Assembly: GCF_001698125.1 (NCBI RefSeq)
Contig: NZ_CP013855.1
Span: 1-64,000, forward strand
Source: Pseudonocardia sp. HH130630-07
GTDB taxonomy: Bacteria; Actinomycetota; Actinomycetes; Mycobacteriales; Pseudonocardiaceae
Reading direction: 5' to 3'
Length of the DNA: 64,000 nt
Shown: positions 26,045 to 35,969 of the stretch, piece by piece
How the letters are laid out: each line of letters begins with the position of its first letter
Position numbering within the stretch: the first letter of the stretch is position 1
Notes under the pieces: generated by a model
Seen by the model: only the letters and a program-made list of their open reading frames with translations
Told to the model about the DNA's origin: nothing
The model's database searches: none
Program-made: the position numbers and the translations under genes

Positions 26045-26423
26045 GCACCGGGACACCGGCGACGTCGGCGGGATCGGCCAGGCGCCGGACCGCCTCCACG
26101 AACACGTACGCGGCTGCGGCGAAGAGCAGGAGACCGTTGACGACAGCGGCGAGCACTTCCAGCCGGTAGTTGCCGTAGGTGCGTTGGGTGGCGCCGGGAC
26201 GGTTGGCCAGGACGACCGCCGCAAGCGCGAGCCCCAGCCCGAGCACGTCGGTACCCATGTGCGCGGCATCGGAGAGCAGAGCCAGCGACCCCGCCCCCAA
26301 GCCGACGACGATCTGCACGACCATGTAGCCGCCGGTGAACACCAGCGCCGTCGCCAGCCGTCTCGTGTACGCACGGCCGGCGGTCGTCGCGTTCTGCGTG
26401 CCGTGCCCGTGACCGTGGCCCAT
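26045..26423 (-). pseudogene. Cation diffusion facilitator (CzcD/ZitB-like), N-terminal half
   Basis: The first 126 residues are intact: a His-rich start (MGHGHGHG), then four membrane segments. Metal-site residues are visible in ALLSDAAHMGTDVLGLGLAL, the HxxxD-type motif of TM2 of Zn/Co/Cd exporters, followed by RTYGNYRLEVLAAVVNGLLL. The rest, including TM5-6 and the cytoplasmic domain, was removed by IS630 element 2 at 26042. It cannot transport as it stands. Confidence 0.85.
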
Positions 26424-26442
26424 CACTGTCTTCCATCAACAC

Positions 26443-26458
26443 ATGCGAATATCTGCAT
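26443..26458 (-). promoter_or_regulatory. Possible ArsR/SmtB-type operator
   Basis: ATGCGAATATCTGCAT is an imperfect palindrome 20 bp upstream of the CDF start, in an AT-rich patch. ArsR/SmtB metal sensors bind similar ATATGNNNATAT-like palindromes in front of zinc and cadmium exporters. No sensor gene is in the window. Confidence 0.35.
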
Positions 26459-26702
26459 TAATACTACGGCGATGTGTCCTTGCGCGTCACCCGATCGGTC
26501 ACGTGCGGGGACCGAGACGATGATCCGCTCGCAGCATCCTCGCGACCGGTCACCGTCGGTGTTTCCCGAATAGCCGGACCTACGAGGTCTGCGGCATAAG
26601 CTGAGTATCGGAACGGTAACGGCTTCTGGTCGTGCGCGCCCCGCCCCCATGCTCCCCCCGCGTGCGGTCGCCGCCGGTCCCGATCGACGAGAGGCGACCC
26701 AC

Positions 26703-26869
26703 TGAGCCTTTTTCAACCTGACCAGCGAGCTTCTGCGTCAGGAGATCGCGAAGGTTGCAGCGCAACTGCTCTGACCACAGCTGCACAGGTCACCGGCTCG
26801 CCAGCTCGGCGTCTGCACCCACACAACCAGGCCCCTGAGCTGCCGGAACGGCAGGTTGAAAAAGGCTCA
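26703..26869. mobile_element. 167-bp MITE, complete copy
   Basis: Perfect 18-bp terminal inverted repeats, TGAGCCTTTTTCAACCTG, surround a 131-bp interior with no complete gene. Other copies are at 42800-42872 (truncated) and 52589-52756. The ends resemble those of the IS at 3645-4585, whose transposase type may mobilise it. One strand reads NLTSELLRQEIAKVAAQLL then stop. Confidence 0.85.
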
Positions 26870-26932
26870 CTGTGTCGAGGCACCATCGCGGCAGCACGGG
26901 ATCGGCGCTCCCCGGCACCGCATCGTGCCCAC

Positions 26933-27670
26933 GTGAGCAGAGACACCGCTGTCCGCCCCGATCCGACCCGACACCGCGGCAGCGCCGTCAGAATCCTGAC
27001 CTCGGCGCTGGCCGGCAGTGGACTCGTCGCCGGACACGTCGCCCTCGGCGACGACACCGTCCATGTCGAAGACCTCGCCCTCCAAGCGTTCGTCACACCG
27101 GTCGGCGAATCCTTGCCGTCCCCAGCGACCCGGCTCCCGGCCGCAACCGCCCCTACGCCGTCGGACGGAGCGGTCCGGGCCCTCGCCGAACCCCCGCCGC
27201 CGATCGACGTCGACGCGATCGCCGGAGCCGCCACTTCTGCCGTCGACGAGGCGGTGCAGGCCGGACGTGACGCGCAGGGCCTCGACGACGCCGAGGACCA
27301 GGAGAGAGCCGGGGCCGGAGGCGGTCCGAGTGGCTGTGCTGCGGGCACCGAGGGTTTCGGTGGCGTCGCCGACGGAACCGCGACCGCGGGTGAAGCGCTG
27401 CGCTGCATGTTCGGGGTCGACACCGTCTACGGCGGCGCGGGCCGCGCCAACGCCTCCGACCACCCGAAGGGCAAGGCGTTGGACTTCATGGTCGACCGCG
27501 CGACCGGTGAGCGACTCGCCGAGTACGCCCGGCAGAACATGGACGAGCTCGGGATCAGCTATGTGATCTACCGGCAGCGCATCGACACCGGCAGCGGCTG
27601 GGAGCAGCAGGAAGACCGGGGCGGGACCACCGCGAATCACATGGACCACGTGCACGTCTCGTTCGACTGA
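26933..27670 (+). CDS. Secreted or membrane-anchored VldE/ARB_07466-like protein
   Basis: 245 residues from GTG 26933. An N-terminal hydrophobic stretch (ILTSALAGSGLVAGHVAL, about 21-38) may be a signal or anchor. A long low-complexity Ala/Pro/Asp linker follows. The C-terminal 95 residues form the conserved domain: TVYGGAGRANASDHPKGKALDF, NMDELGISYVIYRQRI, then RGGTTANHMDHVHVSFD. The SDHPKGKALDF and HxDHVH motifs resemble metal-dependent cell-wall peptidase folds, so a peptidoglycan-related role is likely but unproven. It converges on ctaG. The MITE ends 63 bp upstream. Confidence 0.7.
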   Translation: MSRDTAVRPDPTRHRGSAVRILTSALAGSGLVAGHVALGDDTVHVEDLALQAFVTPVGESLPSPATRLPAATAPTPSDGAVRALAEPPPPIDVDAIAGAATSAVDEAVQAGRDAQGLDDAEDQERAGAGGGPSGCAAGTEGFGGVADGTATAGEALRCMFGVDTVYGGAGRANASDHPKGKALDFMVDRATGERLAEYARQNMDELGISYVIYRQRIDTGSGWEQQEDRGGTTANHMDHVHVSFD

Positions 27671-27674
27671 GACC

Positions 27675-28646
27675 TCACGAGCCGTCCCGTTGCGGCCCGA
27701 GGACGTCGGGGGTGTCCTCGTCGCGGGTCAGCCACCACGGTCGAAGCGTCGGCTCGTCGCCGTAGAGCCGGTCGAGCTGACGGTCGGTCCGGCGTGCCGC
27801 GCGTTCGTCGCAGGCGAACCACTGCCGGGCGAAGGCCCCGATCAGTCCGATGGCGGCGATGTCGCCGAACCCCCAGAGGATCGCGCCGCCCAGGTGCTGG
27901 TCGTCGAGCAGCGTGGGCCCCCAGTCGCGGCCCAGAGAGGTGTAGTACTCCGCAGCGAACAGTGTGCTCGTCATCATGATCGGGACGCCGAGCAGGATGT
28001 GCAGCGGGCCCATACCCACGACCAGGATCATCTTCAGGCTGAACCGGACTCGGTGCGGGGTCGGGTCCACCCCGAGCAGCGCCCAGTAGAACAGGAACCC
28101 GACAGCCACGAAGTGCAGGTGCATGAAGTCGTGGACCCACATGTCGGTCAGCGACAGCGCGTAGAGCGGGGTGTAGTAGAACGCGAACTGGGTGATCGCG
28201 AAGATCGCGAAGGCGGTCCCAGGATGGGACACGACCCGGCTCCACCGGCTGTGCAGCACCGCGAGCAGGACCCGTCGCGCCGAGACCGGGAGCGCCCGCA
28301 GTGCCAGGCTCACCGGGGCGCCCAGCGCCAGCCCCACCGGTGCGATCATCTGCAACACCATGTGCTGGACAGCGGGCACGGAGAACAACACCCTATCATA
28401 GACCCCGAGCGACGAGGCCATCCCGACGGCCGCCAGAGCGAGTCCGAGCCCGAACAACGTGCTACGGCGCAGTGGCCACACATCACCCCGCCGCCGCAGC
28501 CTCCCGACACCCCACAGGTAGAGCAGGCCGGCGAGCACCAGCGGCACCAAGACGACCGGGTCGAAGGTCCAGCTCAGCAGCATCGTCTCGGCCGTCAGCG
28601 GTGGAAGGTCCTGTGGGGGCAGGCCCGCCGGAACGGTGCCGATCAT
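27675..28646 (-). CDS. ctaG: Cytochrome c oxidase assembly protein, caa3-type CtaG
   Basis: The 323-residue integral membrane protein has about seven hydrophobic segments and CtaG_Bacillus-type signatures: SVPAVQHMVLQMIAPVGLALGAP, WVHDFMHLHFVAVGFLFYWALLGVDP and GVPIMMTSTLFAAEYY. The conserved His residues in these segments are thought to handle copper for the oxidase CuB centre. ATG 28646 overlaps the stop of the CopD-CtaG fusion gene (ATGA), so the two are translationally coupled. Confidence 0.85.
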   Translation of the reverse strand: MIGTVPAGLPPQDLPPLTAETMLLSWTFDPVVLVPLVLAGLLYLWGVGRLRRRGDVWPLRRSTLFGLGLALAAVGMASSLGVYDRVLFSVPAVQHMVLQMIAPVGLALGAPVSLALRALPVSARRVLLAVLHSRWSRVVSHPGTAFAIFAITQFAFYYTPLYALSLTDMWVHDFMHLHFVAVGFLFYWALLGVDPTPHRVRFSLKMILVVGMGPLHILLGVPIMMTSTLFAAEYYTSLGRDWGPTLLDDQHLGGAILWGFGDIAAIGLIGAFARQWFACDERAARRTDRQLDRLYGDEPTLRPWWLTRDEDTPDVLGPQRDGS

Positions 28647-30513
28647 GAGCTCACCTCCGGGGCAGCTGCCGGGCTCGTGCCTTCTCGGTCCCACGAGCAG
28701 ACGACGCCCGCGGCTGCCGCGACCATCGCGACATCGGACACCACCCAGGCCACCACTGCGCCCTGACGCTGCGCGGTGAGCAGGTCGGGGACGAAGGGCA
28801 TCGCGAGCGCGGCGTAGAACGGTCCCGCCACCGGTTCGGCCCGCAGCAGCAGCCAGATCGCGAAACCGGCGTGCAGCATCATGACGGCGAACAGCATGCC
28901 GAGCCGGACGAAGGCGGGCTGGTCATCCTCGCGTGCTCCGAGCACCGACCGGAAAAGCAGCAGCCCCGTGCTCAGCGCCACGGCGTCCATGACCGGATGC
29001 GACCAGTGCTCGAGCACCACGGCCTCGAACAGGCCCGAGGCGTACACGCCGAACGACGCGACCGCGGCGAGGCACCACGCGGCCGCCGGGTTGCGCAGCC
29101 ACTGCAGCGGGCCGTCGGTGGTCAGAGCCGTGACCCGGTCGACCATTCCGGTTGACGCGCCTGCACGGACGAGCGTGAGCGGATGTCCCCCCACGAGCAG
29201 TAACGGAGCGACGGTGGACAGCAGCGCGTGTCCGAGCAGGTGGACGCCGAAGACGGCGGTCGAGTAGGCGCCGATGCCTGACGAGGTCGCCACGAGCACC
29301 GTGACACATCCGGCGATCCACAGCATGGTGCGGTGCACCGGCCAGGAGCCACCGGATCGGTGCACGCGGCGGACCGTGCGCACGTAGAGGACCAGGCCCA
29401 CTGCGGCGGCCGGGGCGAAGAGCGGTCGATCCGCCACACCCCGGCGAGCTCGGGCCAGCCGAGCTGGTCGGGCAGCTCGTAGCCCAGCAGGAACACCAAC
29501 CTGTCGGCGTCGAGTGCCTCCGGAACCCGGGCCTGCGGCGGGACCAGACGGGTCATCACCGCCCCTGCGGCCGCCGCAGCGGTGAGCAGCACCAGTTCGA
29601 TCGCCAGACGGATCCGGACCGGAGCCCCTCGCCATAGCCCGACCGCGACGAGTGCCGCGACCAGCATCACCGAGCTGCCGATGACGAGAAGCCCGTACCC
29701 GCTGGTCAGCCCGTCGGGGCCGACGTCGAGGGCGAACGGGACCCCACCGCTGAGTACGAGCGTGAGCGCGGCACCGGTGGCAAGGCGTCCATGGCGGCGC
29801 CATGCGATCTCACCGACCGGGCCGGGGCGCGCGAGCCACCAGATCGCCACCGCGCTGCCGATCCACAGGGTCGCCGCCACGACATGACCGGTGACGGCAT
29901 CGCCGTACCAGTCGTGCGAGCGCTCCGAGTTCGACACCGCGGTCGCGGGCGGGACGACGAGGCCGGCGAGGAACAGGACGAACAGCCAGGTCGCGCCCCG
30001 CCAGGTGAGAACGGTGCCGGCGGCGACCCCCACGAGGGCCAGCAACACGGCGGCCAGGGCCCAGCCGGCCGCGGCCTCGACCGTGACCAGGCCCAACAGG
30101 AAGGTCGGGGGGTCGGAGAGCAGCGCAGCGGGACTGAGCCCGGTCGACTCCGCGACTGTCAGCACCGCGATCGTGGCTGCGGCCACGGTGAACACCGCGG
30201 TCGCTGGACGCACCACCCGCATCGCCGCGTATCCGGTGCGGCTCAGCGCCCCTTGGCCGGGGCCCGGCGCGTGGATCACCGCGGTGATCAGCCCGGCCGC
30301 AGCGACCGAGGCCGCGCCCGCGGCGAGCGTGCGAGCCAGCGGCTGGCCGATCGCCGCGGCCGGCCCGAGCGAACGGTAGCCGAACAGTACGGCGATGTCG
30401 GGTGCCACCGCGGCCGCCACCAGACCGGTCACCGCGGCGACGGGCAGCCACCACGCCAGCCAGGACCAGCGGTCGCGGGCCGCTGCGCCGCGTCGGTGCT
30501 GCACCGCGGTCAC
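28643..30513 (-). pseudogene. CopD-CtaG fusion protein gene with one frameshift
   Basis: The first part (30513 to about 29425) is a CopD-type copper-resistance membrane domain with many TM segments (DWYGDAVTGHVVAATLWIGSAVAIWWLAR). The second part, in another frame, is a CtaG-like domain (FGVHLLGHALLSTVAPLLLVGGHPLTLV, LHAGFAIWLLL). Actinobacteria commonly encode both as one protein of about 620 residues. A missing base near 29425 (GVWRID then PLFAPAAAVGLVLYVR) breaks it. A sequencing error in a C run cannot be excluded. GTG 30513 overlaps the copA stop. Confidence 0.75.
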
Positions 30514-32813
30514 GCTGCGGTCCTGATCTGTCCGGACGGGACGAACCGGCGCAGCCGCAGGGTCTGCGACACCACGAAAACAGACGAGAGCACCATGGCC
30601 AGCCCGGCGATCAAGGGGCTCAGCAGGCCTGCCACGGCCAGCGGTAGCGCGGCGATGTTGTAGCCGAACGCCCACCGCAGGTTGCTCACGATCGTGCCGT
30701 GGGTGCGACGGGCCAGCTCGATCGCGTCCGCCACCGCGGCCAGGTCGTCACGACCGAGGACGACGTCGGCAGCCTCGATGGCCACGTCGGTGCCGTTGCC
30801 GACCGCGATCCCCAGGTCCGCGGCGGCCAGCGCAGCGGCGTCGTTGATGCCGTCGCCGACGACCGCGACCGCGCGGCCGGCCTCCTGGAGCAGCCGGACA
30901 CGGTCGACCTTGTCTTCGGGCATCGCCTCGGACACCACTCGGTCGACACCGACGGCCGCGGCCACCGCAGCGGCACTACGCGGATTGTCCCCGGTCACGA
31001 TGACCGGCTCGATTCCGAGCGTGCATAAGGCCGCGACAGCCGCCGGCGCGCTCGACCGGATCCGGTCGGTGACCGTACAGAGCCCCCGGACCCGGCCCGT
31101 CCAGCCGACGGCGACGACGGTGGCCCCCGTCTGTTCGGCTCGGTTCTGCTCGGTTCTGAGCTCGTGGGGCATCTCGTACCCGTGTTCGGCGAGCATGCGG
31201 GGGCTGCCGACGAGTACCTCGACACCGTCGACGCTGCTGCGGGCGCCGAGCCCGGCCACTGCGGTGAACCCGCGGGCCCGCTCGACCGTGGGTGCGGCCG
31301 CGAGCAGCGCGGCCGCGATCGGATGCTCGGAGGAACGCTCGACGGCCGCGGCGTGCTGCAACACCGAGGCGGCCTGCTCTCCGTGCGCCGGAACCACGGC
31401 GTCGAGCTGAAGTTTCCCCTCGGTCAGGGTGCCGGTCTTGTCGAATACCACGGTGTCGATGCGCCGGGTCGACTCCAGTGCCTCCGGTCCCTTCAGAAAC
31501 ACCCCGAGCCGCGCGCCGCGCCCGGTGCCGACCAGCAGAGCGGTCGGGGTGGCCAGGCCGAGGGCGCACGGGCAGGCCACGACGAGCACGGCCAGCGCGG
31601 CCGTCATCGCGGCCGCGGTGGACGGGCCGAGCACCAACCACCCGCCGAACGTGGTCATGGCGAGGGCCAGGACAGCGGGCACGAACACGGCGGACACACG
31701 ATCGGCGAGTCGCTGCGCACCGGACTTGCCGTCCTGAGCCTGTTCGACCAGTCGGGTCATCCGGGCCAGCCGGGTCGAGGCCCCGACGTGTGTCGCGACG
31801 ACCAGCAGATGCCCTGCGGTGTTGATCGTGCCGCCGACGACCGGGTCACCGGGGCCGATCTCTCGAGGCACGGACTCGCCGGTGATCACCGCGGTGTCCA
31901 CGGCGGAGCGCCCCCGCTCGACGACGCCGTCGGCGGCCACCTTCTCGCCGGGGCGGACGGTGAAGCGGTCCTCGACCCGAAGCTCGCCGACTGATACGCG
32001 GACGGTCTCGCCGTCGCGCACCACCTCGACGTCCTTCGCCGCCCAGCCGAGCAGGGCCCGCAACGCCGACCCGGCCGAATGTTTCGCCCGGGCTTCGAAG
32101 TAGCGGCCGGCGAGCAGGAAGGTGATCACTACCGCGGCGACGTCGAGGTAGAGCGCGTCCTCGGTCCGGGTCAGAGCCGCCCAACCGGTGCCGAATCCCG
32201 GCTGCGCGGCTCCGCCGCGCAGCATGATCCACAACGACCATGCCGTCGCGGCGAGGGTGCCGACCGAGACCAGCGTGTCCATCGTGGCACCGCCGTGTCG
32301 GGCCGCGATCCACGCCGCCCGGTGGAACGGCCACCCGCACCAGAGCACCATCGGCAGCGCCAGCGACAGGAACGCCCACTCCCAGCCCGGGAAGCGCAGC
32401 TCGGGGAACAACGACAGCGCCAGCGACAGGTCCGCCAGCGGCATCGCGAGCACCGCGGCGGCGGCCAGCCGACGTCGCAGGTCACGAGTCCGGGACGCGG
32501 CCCCGGCGCCCTCGGATGCCTCGACCGCGTTCATCGGGCGGGTGGTGTAGCCCGACCGTTGCACGGCGTCGGCCAGCGCGCGCACACCGGTGCCGGCCGG
32601 AGCGACCACCCGCGCATGCTCGGTGGCGAGGTTGACCGTTGCCTGCACCCCGTCGATCCGGTTCAGCTTCCGCTCGACCCGCCCGGCACAGGCCGCGCAC
32701 GTCATCCCTCCGATCGCGAGTTCGTGGACCTCCACCGGCCCGGCCGTGTCACCGTCGTGCCCGACGGTCCCGGACGCGCTCCCGGGGCTGGTCGACCGGC
32801 GTTGCTCCTCCAC
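30510..32813 (-). CDS. copA: Copper-translocating P1B-type ATPase
   Basis: The 767-residue protein exports Cu(I) across the cytoplasmic membrane using ATP. It has one N-terminal heavy-metal domain with GMTCAAC (Cys39, Cys42), TGES at 311-314, the CPC metal-site motif at 414-416 in a TM helix, DKTGTLTEG starting at 458, SSEHPIAAALL, and GDGINDAAAL. The TM7-8 segments carry the NYN...MxxSS-like signature of Cu(I) pumps (FGYNIAALPLA, AMVLSSVFVV). It starts 6 bp after the ctaD tail and overlaps the CopD-CtaG gene, forming a copper-handling operon. Confidence 0.92.
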   Translation of the reverse strand: MEEQRRSTSPGSASGTVGHDGDTAGPVEVHELAIGGMTCAACAGRVERKLNRIDGVQATVNLATEHARVVAPAGTGVRALADAVQRSGYTTRPMNAVEASEGAGAASRTRDLRRRLAAAAVLAMPLADLSLALSLFPELRFPGWEWAFLSLALPMVLWCGWPFHRAAWIAARHGGATMDTLVSVGTLAATAWSLWIMLRGGAAQPGFGTGWAALTRTEDALYLDVAAVVITFLLAGRYFEARAKHSAGSALRALLGWAAKDVEVVRDGETVRVSVGELRVEDRFTVRPGEKVAADGVVERGRSAVDTAVITGESVPREIGPGDPVVGGTINTAGHLLVVATHVGASTRLARMTRLVEQAQDGKSGAQRLADRVSAVFVPAVLALAMTTFGGWLVLGPSTAAAMTAALAVLVVACPCALGLATPTALLVGTGRGARLGVFLKGPEALESTRRIDTVVFDKTGTLTEGKLQLDAVVPAHGEQAASVLQHAAAVERSSEHPIAAALLAAAPTVERARGFTAVAGLGARSSVDGVEVLVGSPRMLAEHGYEMPHELRTEQNRAEQTGATVVAVGWTGRVRGLCTVTDRIRSSAPAAVAALCTLGIEPVIVTGDNPRSAAAVAAAVGVDRVVSEAMPEDKVDRVRLLQEAGRAVAVVGDGINDAAALAAADLGIAVGNGTDVAIEAADVVLGRDDLAAVADAIELARRTHGTIVSNLRWAFGYNIAALPLAVAGLLSPLIAGLAMVLSSVFVVSQTLRLRRFVPSGQIRTAA

Positions 32814-32818
32814 GCCTC

Positions 32819-33202
32819 TCAGTTCTCCTTCGGGTCGTCGGTCGGCATGGACTCCTTGCCGACCTCGTGGGCCAGTACCTCACTCGGGTGTGCTCTACCG
32901 CCGACGTAGGCCTCCGCGCGGGCACGCTGCACCATGTGCGGGTAGTGCAGGTCGAACGCCGGACGCTCGGACCGGATCCGGGGCAGCTCGGTGAAGTTGT
33001 GCCGCGGCGGCGGCGAGCTGGTCGCCCACTCCAGCGAGTTGCCGAAGCCCCACGGGTCGTCGACCTCGCAGACCCGCCCGTACCGGTAGCTCTTGAACAC
33101 GTTGTAGAAGAACGGCAGCGTCGACGCACCGAGCACGAACGCACCGATCGAGGAGATCGTGTTCAGCACCGTGAACCCGTCCGAGGGCAGGTAGTCGGTA
33201 TA
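32819..33202 (-). pseudogene. Cytochrome c oxidase subunit I (CtaD) C-terminal remnant
   Basis: About 125 residues remain: TDYLPSDGFTVLNTISSIGAF, LPFFYNVFKSYRYG, then DPWGFGNSLEWATSSPPPRHNF and LHYPHM, unmistakable CtaD C terminus. The upstream four fifths, with all haem and CuB ligands, were removed where IS630 element 3 begins (about 33201). It was presumably the first gene of the copper/oxidase operon, so the IS may now supply or remove its promoter. Confidence 0.85.
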
Positions 33203-34294
33203 CCAAAGGGAAAGTTGGCGAGCGGACTGATCATCCGCTGATGTAGGCCAGCGATGGATCACGGAAGAAGCCACGGACAACGTCGGGCAGTCTCTGGAGG
33301 CGTTCAAGTGCGCGCACCACGAGCTCGAAGAACTCCGATTGTCGGGTGACGGCTGCGCGGCCGACCTGATCGTGTTTGACGTTCTTCCATACCCACTCGT
33401 CGGGGTTGAGTTCAGGTGCGTACGGCGGGAGGAAGAACAGCTTCAATCGGCCGCGGAGCGATGCGACGTAGTCTCGGACGAGGCGGGCCTTGTGGACGGA
33501 GTGGTTGTCCAGGATCAGGAACACGGGGCCGGGGGCGTCATGCATGAGTTTCTTAAGGAACTCAACGAAGATGGTGGCGTCGAACCGGCCGGTGAATACG
33601 TCAAAATGAAGTACTCCGAGTGGGGTAACAGCCGAGATCATGTTGAACCCGGCGCGCTCGGCGGTCGCTTCCACCACCGGCGTCTGTCCGACCGGCGCCC
33701 ACGTCGTACCTGCGTGATGGTCGGTTCGCACGCCGGCCTCGTCACCGAAGTACAGCTTGAGCCCCCTCACGCTGGGCTTGGGCCCGGATCGCGGGGAACT
33801 CCTCGATTCGCCACCGGCGGACCGCTTCTGGGTCCTGCTGACTGGCCCGGTACAACGGTCGCTGCGGCGACAGCCCGATACGACGCAGCAGTTGCCCGAT
33901 CCCCTGCGGGGTCATCTCCACCCCGAACCGGGTCTTCATCAACTCACCGACGATCACCCGGGTCCACAACGCGAAGTCGAACTGGAACTGGCGCGGATCA
34001 CGCCCGACCAGCCAACTCCGCAATTGCGATGTCTGCTGTTCAGTCAGCTTCGATTTCGCCCCCGGCAAGGGCTTCACGGCCAGCGCCTGCACCCCGCCCT
34101 CCCGGTACAGACGCCGCCATTGAAAGTACGTGGCACGCTTCAGCCGTAGCGCCGACATGATCGACTCGCGCCCGATCCCGTCATCCACCATCCGCACGAA
34201 CTGCGAACGAATCTCTGGCAGCTCACGACGCGGGAGTCGACGTTCCTTCACTCATACACTCTACCACAACGTCTATACGCCAGTTTTCTCACTA
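33201..34294 (-). mobile_element. IS630-family element 3
   Basis: The ends pair loosely: AAAGTTGGCG near 33210 and CGCCAGTTTT near 34279. TA dinucleotides lie at both boundaries, the usual IS630 target. It separates the ctaD relic from lower-GC DNA carrying the homogentisate genes. Confidence 0.75.
33231..34251 (-). CDS. IS630-family transposase, two overlapping frames
   Basis: The first frame (34251-33742) holds the HTH domains (SIMSALRLKRATYFQWRRLYREGG, TPQGIGQLLRRIGLSPQ). The second (33770-33231) holds the DDE core: LYFGDEAGVRTD (Asp), FLILDNHSVHKA (Asp), PELNPDEWVWKNVK (Glu). The 29-bp overlap is typical of IS630 elements that fuse the two by frameshifting. Both frames look intact. Confidence 0.82.
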
Positions 34295-34426
34295 GTACCG
34301 GCCACCATGAGTAACGCCCCTGCCGTGGCACCGTCTTCAAAGATTTTCGAGGTGAGGGTCGGATTCACAAGCAGCAGTATCACTCCTGGTACAATCCACC
34401 CGTGATCGAACACTCCCTATAGCGTT

Positions 34427-35137
34427 TCACGTGGCTGCCAGGCGAGTGAGGTGGTCGGCGGCTGCAGCGACGGCTGTCACTGCATGGGGGATGTTGAGTT
34501 CGGCGGTACCGATGACACTGACGCTCGCTTCGGCGTTCCAGCCGGATAGGTCTTCGGCACGGTTCGGCTGGATCGCTGCTGCGATTCCGGTAGCCCCAAT
34601 CTGGAGTTGCCCGGAAGTGATACTGTAGCCTTGGAGGCGGGCCAGGTTTACAGCGTCGGTATCTGTAGCGCTAGGTTGTCGGGCGGCAAGGATCGCGATC
34701 CCGGCGGCTCCGATACTCAGAGGGTGTCGGCTGCCCACTCGGGGACTCATGTGTAATACCGCGTCAGGGGATTCGACGCTCATGATGTAGATGCAGACGT
34801 CACCCTGGGCTACGGCGATACAGGCCGTGGCGGTGGTCTGTTTGGCGAGCCCGGCGAGCACGGGTTCGGCTGCTCGCCGGAGCTGAGGTTCATAGCTGGC
34901 TGCCAGAGCAGCGATTCCCGCCCCCAACCTCACTCGGCCGTCAGCTGTGCGAGCAGTCAGACCGTGCGCGTCGAGGGTCCCGATCAATCGATAGCAGATT
35001 GCACGGTGCACGTCAAGTTCAGCAGCGAGCTGCGCGACCGTCATGCCGGCAGATCGCTCGTGTGAGAGCAACTGCAGGATCGTCAGGCCTCGATCGAGCG
35101 TCTGTAGCACCATCCAGCTCTCCCCAACGTCGCGCAT
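34427..35137 (-). CDS. IclR-family regulator
   Basis: About 236 residues from ATG 35137; 35113 and 35203 are alternatives. The winged HTH is at the N terminus (VLQTLDRGLTILQLL, TVAQLAAELDVHRAICYRLIGTL). The effector domain has VCIYIMSVESPDAV and RHPLSIGAAGIAILAA. It is divergent from the doxX-MFS-hmgA genes and likely controls them. It is less similar to PcaR types than the regulator at 4599. Base composition is clearly lower in GC than hmgA and beyond. Confidence 0.85.
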   Translation of the reverse strand: MRDVGESWMVLQTLDRGLTILQLLSHERSAGMTVAQLAAELDVHRAICYRLIGTLDAHGLTARTADGRVRLGAGIAALAASYEPQLRRAAEPVLAGLAKQTTATACIAVAQGDVCIYIMSVESPDAVLHMSPRVGSRHPLSIGAAGIAILAARQPSATDTDAVNLARLQGYSITSGQLQIGATGIAAAIQPNRAEDLSGWNAEASVSVIGTAELNIPHAVTAVAAAADHLTRLAAT

Positions 35138-35290
35138 TCCGATACTACGGGCGCCGCCACAGCATCGTTGCATCCACGATGCCTTGACGTGCCTCTCCGA
35201 CACCGCTAACTTACTGTCTGTTCGCTCTCCGAGACTACATGTGCGATTATAGCACGCCCTCCTCGTGTCACGCGGAAGAAGAAGGGTTCG

Positions 35291-35743
35291 ATGATGACTC
35301 CTCCTGCGTTACCGGTCATCGCCCGAGATGCAGTCCTGGTGTGCATGCGTCTGCTCGTGGCAACGATCCTGCTCGGACAGGCAAGCAAAAAGCTCTTCGA
35401 AAACGGCTTCGCAGGCACGGTCGTCGAGTTCAGGCGTATGGGAATCCCACTACCGTCCCTCTCTGCTACGTTCGCGATTTCTGTTGAATTTCTCGGTGGG
35501 ATCGCGCTTGCCCTCGGATTTCTTACCCTCATCGGGGGAGGACTCGTCGTCGTAAATATGCTCGGCGCACTGATCTTCGCCCACGCAGCAGATATAATGA
35601 ACGGCGGTGATAGCTGGCTGATGGCGGGTGTCGTCTGTGCTTCCACGTTGCTCCTGATGGTAGCCGGTCCCGGACGTGTCAGCGTGGATTACGCGTTGCA
35701 CAGACGTGCCCAGCACCGAGAAATCCCCGAAGGGCGCCCTTAG
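35291..35743 (+). CDS. DoxX-family membrane protein
   Basis: 150 residues with four predicted membrane segments and DoxX features: LLVATILLGQASKKLFENGFAGTVVEFRRMGIPLPSLSA at the N terminus, then VEFLGGIALALGFLT. DoxX relatives are thought to be quinone- or thiosulfate-linked membrane subunits, or simply accessories of redox enzymes. The role beside an aromatic catabolic set is unknown. It lies downstream of the divergent IclR promoter and 226 bp before the MFS gene; that gap holds no convincing gene. Confidence 0.8.
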   Translation: MMTPPALPVIARDAVLVCMRLLVATILLGQASKKLFENGFAGTVVEFRRMGIPLPSLSATFAISVEFLGGIALALGFLTLIGGGLVVVNMLGALIFAHAADIMNGGDSWLMAGVVCASTLLLMVAGPGRVSVDYALHRRAQHREIPEGRP

Positions 35744-35969
35744 AAATACAGCCCCGACAGGCGGGTCGACACATGGAATCGCAAGTAGCCGACCGCTCGA
35801 CTCGGTGGTCATGATGGAACAGAAAATTCTTGAACTATGGCGAATGCACCGCATCTACTGGTGGGTGCGGTGGCCTGGACGGATACATCACATTCGCACG
35901 TCCGTCGCGACGATGTTCCGAGTACCCCCAGACCGTGAGGCGCGAACCGCACGAGAGAGGTGAGAATCC

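Noticed and set aside
33231..34251. Two separate genes for the IS630 transposase region
   Set aside because: The 29-bp overlap and split HTH/DDE domains are the usual frameshifted IS630 layout, so it was listed as one gene.
35808..35963. Small ORF before the MFS gene
   Set aside because: It lacks a ribosome site and plausible protein composition; taken as untranslated leader.
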